A DNA stretch of 7,618 nucleotides from Cyanobacteria bacterium UBA8803 (lineage in GTDB: Bacteria > Cyanobacteriota > Cyanobacteriia > Cyanobacteriales > Coleofasciculaceae), in contig DNXU01000075.1 of assembly GCA_003505715.1 (NCBI GenBank), positions 1-7,618 of the forward strand, written 5' to 3'. The position numbers were made by a program, and so were the translations under genes. This document shows, in pieces, positions 5,613 to 7,618 of the stretch (its first letter is position 1; the number at the start of each line of letters is the position of its first letter). The notes under the pieces were generated by a model that made no database searches, was not told the DNA's origin, and was given only the letters and a program-made list of their open reading frames with translations.

Positions 5613-7604
5613 ATGTCGAATAACAACATTGTATTCACACCTAATTTTCAAACTGCTCCTCTGACTGAAGTTACTGCACTGTTACCTGGTCAGTTTGGCG
5701 TAGGTGACTCGCTATATCCCGGCTTTGGCAACAGTGGCTACGATGTTCAGCATTACACTCTTGATTTGAACGTCACTGATGTTGCCACAAGTACCTTGAC
5801 TGGTATCACTACCCTAGAAATCCAGGCTACAGAAGACCTAAGCAGCTTCAACCTCGACTTTATTGGGTTTGCGATTGACAGCATTACCGTCAATGGCAAC
5901 TCAGCCGCATTTAGCCGGGAGGGACAGGAACTCACCATCACACCAGCTGAGCCGCTCTATACAGGCGATCGGTTTACGGTAGAGGTGAAATATAATGGTT
6001 CTCCGACACCGATCGATACAGTAGCGATTCCCTATCCTGTACCAACAGGATGGGTGATATTCGACGGCGGGAGTTTTGTGCTGAGCCAACCAGACGGCGC
6101 AGCTAACTATTACCCAGTCAACGATCACCCGTTGGACAAAGCCTCCTATACCTTCCGGGTAACTGTTCCAGAACCTTTTGAGGTTGCCGCTAATGGCGTA
6201 TTAGAGCAAACCATCGACAATGGCAATTCGACTACCTATGTGTTTGAAGCGCGTGATCCGATGGCGAGCTACTTGACGACAGTAAATATCAGCCAATTTG
6301 ACCTGGAGACTGAAAACGGACCCAATGGAATTCCCATTCGCAATTACTTTGCCGAGGACATTCCAAAAGATTTGCTCAAACCATTCGACCTCCAGTCACA
6401 GATGCTGGACTTCTTCAGCAGCATTTTCGGCCCATACCCGTTTGAGGTCTATGGCTCTGTTGTCATGGACACAGACACTGGCACGGCTCTGGAAACCCAA
6501 ACTCTATCAATCTTCGGTCTTCTCGATCTGGAGTCACCGACTTATCTGGAAGATACAATCGCCCACGAACTTTCACATCAATGGTTTGGCAATAGTGTCA
6601 GTCTGGCAGACTGGAGCGACATTTGGCTGAATGAAAGCTTGGCGACTTACTCAGAAGGACTATGGCGCGAACACACTCAAGGACGTGAAGCTTTGAATGA
6701 CTGGGTAGTGGATAACTACCAGTTCCTAGTTGAAATATTCGATGAGTTAGTGACACCGGGCGCTCCAGCTGCCGATGACCTGTTCAATACCAGCGTATAT
6801 TATTGGGGAGCCTTGGGTCTGCACGCCCTCCGGCTAGAAATTGGTGATGATGCCTTCTTCGACACCTTGAAGACATTCCATGACCGCTTCAAGGGAGGAA
6901 ATGTTACTACTTATGACTTTATTGGGGTTGCTCAAGAGATCAGCGGTCAGCAATTGAGTTCGTTCTTCGACCGCTGGATTTACAGCGAGAACCTTGCCCC
7001 TATCCCGGAACTAGGATTGTCGTTCCCTGGTTCTATCGTCGGTACTGATGCCAATGACGAACTAGTTGGTAGCAATACAAAAGACGATCTGATCTACGCG
7101 GGTCGAGGCCATGATACAGCAGCGGGTGGTCTGGGCGATGACACTATCTACGGCGAGGGGGGCGATGATTTACTGCGAGGTGACCTCAACAACCGCTCTA
7201 GTGGCAGTTCTGTTGGTGGGGATGATATCCTCTACGGTGGTGCTGGGAACGATCGCCTCGGTGGTAAAGGGGGTGATGACCAACTCTACGGTGATGAGGG
7301 CAATGACTCCATTTGGGGTGATGACGGCGATGACTTGCTCAGGGGGGGGATAGGCAATGATTCCCTCTGGGGGGGACAAGGAGCTGATACGTTTGTTATT
7401 GCAGTGGGTGAAGGCACAGATACTATCCAAGACTTCCAGTTTCATCAGGATAAGATTGGGTTGGCAGGGGAGCTAACCTTCGCTCAACTGTCCTTGAGTT
7501 ACAAGGGTACTGCTACAATCATCAGCTTTGGGGATCAGGTCTTAGCAGAAATTAACCCCGTGGCACGTTTACTCACCAGCGCTGATTTTGTTACCAGTTG
7601 GTAA
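5613..7604 (+). CDS. Secreted M1-family zinc metallopeptidase with C-terminal RTX repeats
   Basis: Numbered from the ATG at 5613 (663 aa). An N-terminal beta-rich M1 domain (about 40-230) leads into the gluzincin catalytic domain. HELSH (318-322) and E341 in NESLATY form the HExxH-18x-E zinc site, with E319 as catalytic glutamate. YYWGALGLHALR (396-407) carries the expected tyrosine. The GAMEN substrate loop reads TALET (291-295), keeping the glutamate. The usual large helical C-terminal domain of M1 enzymes is missing; after about 465 come two blocks of GGxGxDxLx-type nonapeptides and a typical RTX end (ADTFVIAVGEGTDTIQDF). There is no N-terminal signal peptide, as expected for type I secretion through a C-terminal signal. 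A GTG at 5604, directly after an in-frame TGA (5601-5603), is the alternative start; both have poor ribosome-binding sites. Peptide specificity cannot be read. No type I exporter lies nearby. The last Trp and the stop codon come from a heptamer repeat. Confidence 0.9.
   Translation: MSNNNIVFTPNFQTAPLTEVTALLPGQFGVGDSLYPGFGNSGYDVQHYTLDLNVTDVATSTLTGITTLEIQATEDLSSFNLDFIGFAIDSITVNGNSAAFSREGQELTITPAEPLYTGDRFTVEVKYNGSPTPIDTVAIPYPVPTGWVIFDGGSFVLSQPDGAANYYPVNDHPLDKASYTFRVTVPEPFEVAANGVLEQTIDNGNSTTYVFEARDPMASYLTTVNISQFDLETENGPNGIPIRNYFAEDIPKDLLKPFDLQSQMLDFFSSIFGPYPFEVYGSVVMDTDTGTALETQTLSIFGLLDLESPTYLEDTIAHELSHQWFGNSVSLADWSDIWLNESLATYSEGLWREHTQGREALNDWVVDNYQFLVEIFDELVTPGAPAADDLFNTSVYYWGALGLHALRLEIGDDAFFDTLKTFHDRFKGGNVTTYDFIGVAQEISGQQLSSFFDRWIYSENLAPIPELGLSFPGSIVGTDANDELVGSNTKDDLIYAGRGHDTAAGGLGDDTIYGEGGDDLLRGDLNNRSSGSSVGGDDILYGGAGNDRLGGKGGDDQLYGDEGNDSIWGDDGDDLLRGGIGNDSLWGGQGADTFVIAVGEGTDTIQDFQFHQDKIGLAGELTFAQLSLSYKGTATIISFGDQVLAEINPVARLLTSADFVTSW
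7080..7406 (+). repeat. RTX calcium-binding nonapeptide repeats (coding)
   Basis: About 11 nonapeptides lie in register. Four (residues 490-525 from the ATG at 5613) precede a 10-residue Ser/Asn-rich spacer, and seven (536-598) follow it. Typical units are GDDTIYGEG, GNDRLGGKG and GNDSLWGGQ. The second unit (GHDTAAGGL) and the last are degenerate. In RTX proteins these form a calcium-bound parallel beta roll that folds outside the cell after type I export. Confidence 0.9.
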
Positions 7605-7618
7605 TTGGTAATTGGTAA
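7598..7618 (+). repeat. TTGGTAA heptamer array (3 units, runs off the window)
   Basis: Three perfect TTGGTAA units reach the window end and may continue. The first provides the final TGG (Trp) and the TAA stop of the RTX peptidase. The unit is the reverse complement of TTACCAA in the 2994-3084 array. TTACCA at 7591-7596 faces the first unit and makes a 6-bp stem with a 2-nt loop. Confidence 0.85.

Noticed and set aside
6298..6630. 110-aa open frame on the plus strand inside the M1 peptidase gene
   Set aside because: It is out of frame across the zinc-binding HExxH region of the real gene and has no domain features.
7111..7445. Open frames on both strands across the RTX repeats (7111-7353 + and 7170-7445 -)
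   Set aside because: Low-complexity shadows produced by the repetitive Gly/Asp codons of the RTX region.

Overview
The window looks like cyanobacterial DNA, probably from a filamentous, gliding species. Four things suggest this: a gene that reads as HpsE (a glycosyltransferase of the hormogonium polysaccharide system), several arrays of tandem 7-bp repeats (the STRR type known from filamentous cyanobacteria), one HIP1 octamer (GCGATCGC, 3180-3187), and an RTX C-terminus of a style I associate with cyanobacterial secreted proteins. The genus cannot be fixed from the sequence alone.

Layout. Positions 1-91 are 13 heptamers of the CAACAAC type. They run to 3 bp from the ATG of a complete cellulose synthase catalytic subunit (bcsA-like, 95-2755, +) that carries a PilZ domain and a second, degenerate PilZ-like domain at its C-terminus. 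The 367-bp convergent gap 2756-3122 is packed with repeats: a MITE-like nested inverted repeat (2766-2928), a near-perfect 26-bp palindrome (2940-2965), a small hairpin, and 13 heptamers alternating TTACCCA/TTACCAA (2994-3084). On the minus strand follow a polysaccharide pyruvyl transferase-like gene (3123-4034 or 4106) and, 27 bp upstream of its longer form, a 71-codon ORF of unknown meaning (4134-4349). A divergent spacer (4350-4557) leads to hpsE (4558-5517, +), possibly preceded by a 17-codon in-frame leader ORF. After a short AT-rich gap comes an M1-type zinc metallopeptidase fused to RTX calcium-binding repeats (5613-7604, +). Its stop codon lies inside the first of three TTGGTAA heptamers that run off the end of the window.

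How the genes fit together. Three of the four main genes act on polysaccharide: a c-di-GMP-responsive beta-glucan synthase and extruder, a pyruvyl transferase that would decorate a sugar, and an hps-type glycosyltransferase. The region therefore looks like part of an extracellular polysaccharide neighbourhood, though not a single operon, because the strands alternate. The RTX peptidase is probably exported by type I secretion and need not share a pathway with the others. No bcsB, HlyD/TolC-type exporter or further hps gene lies in the window.

I see no clearly new multi-gene system. The best leads are the tandem PilZ arrangement, the G-free heptamer leader of bcsA, the MITE-like element, and the repeat array that supplies a stop codon.
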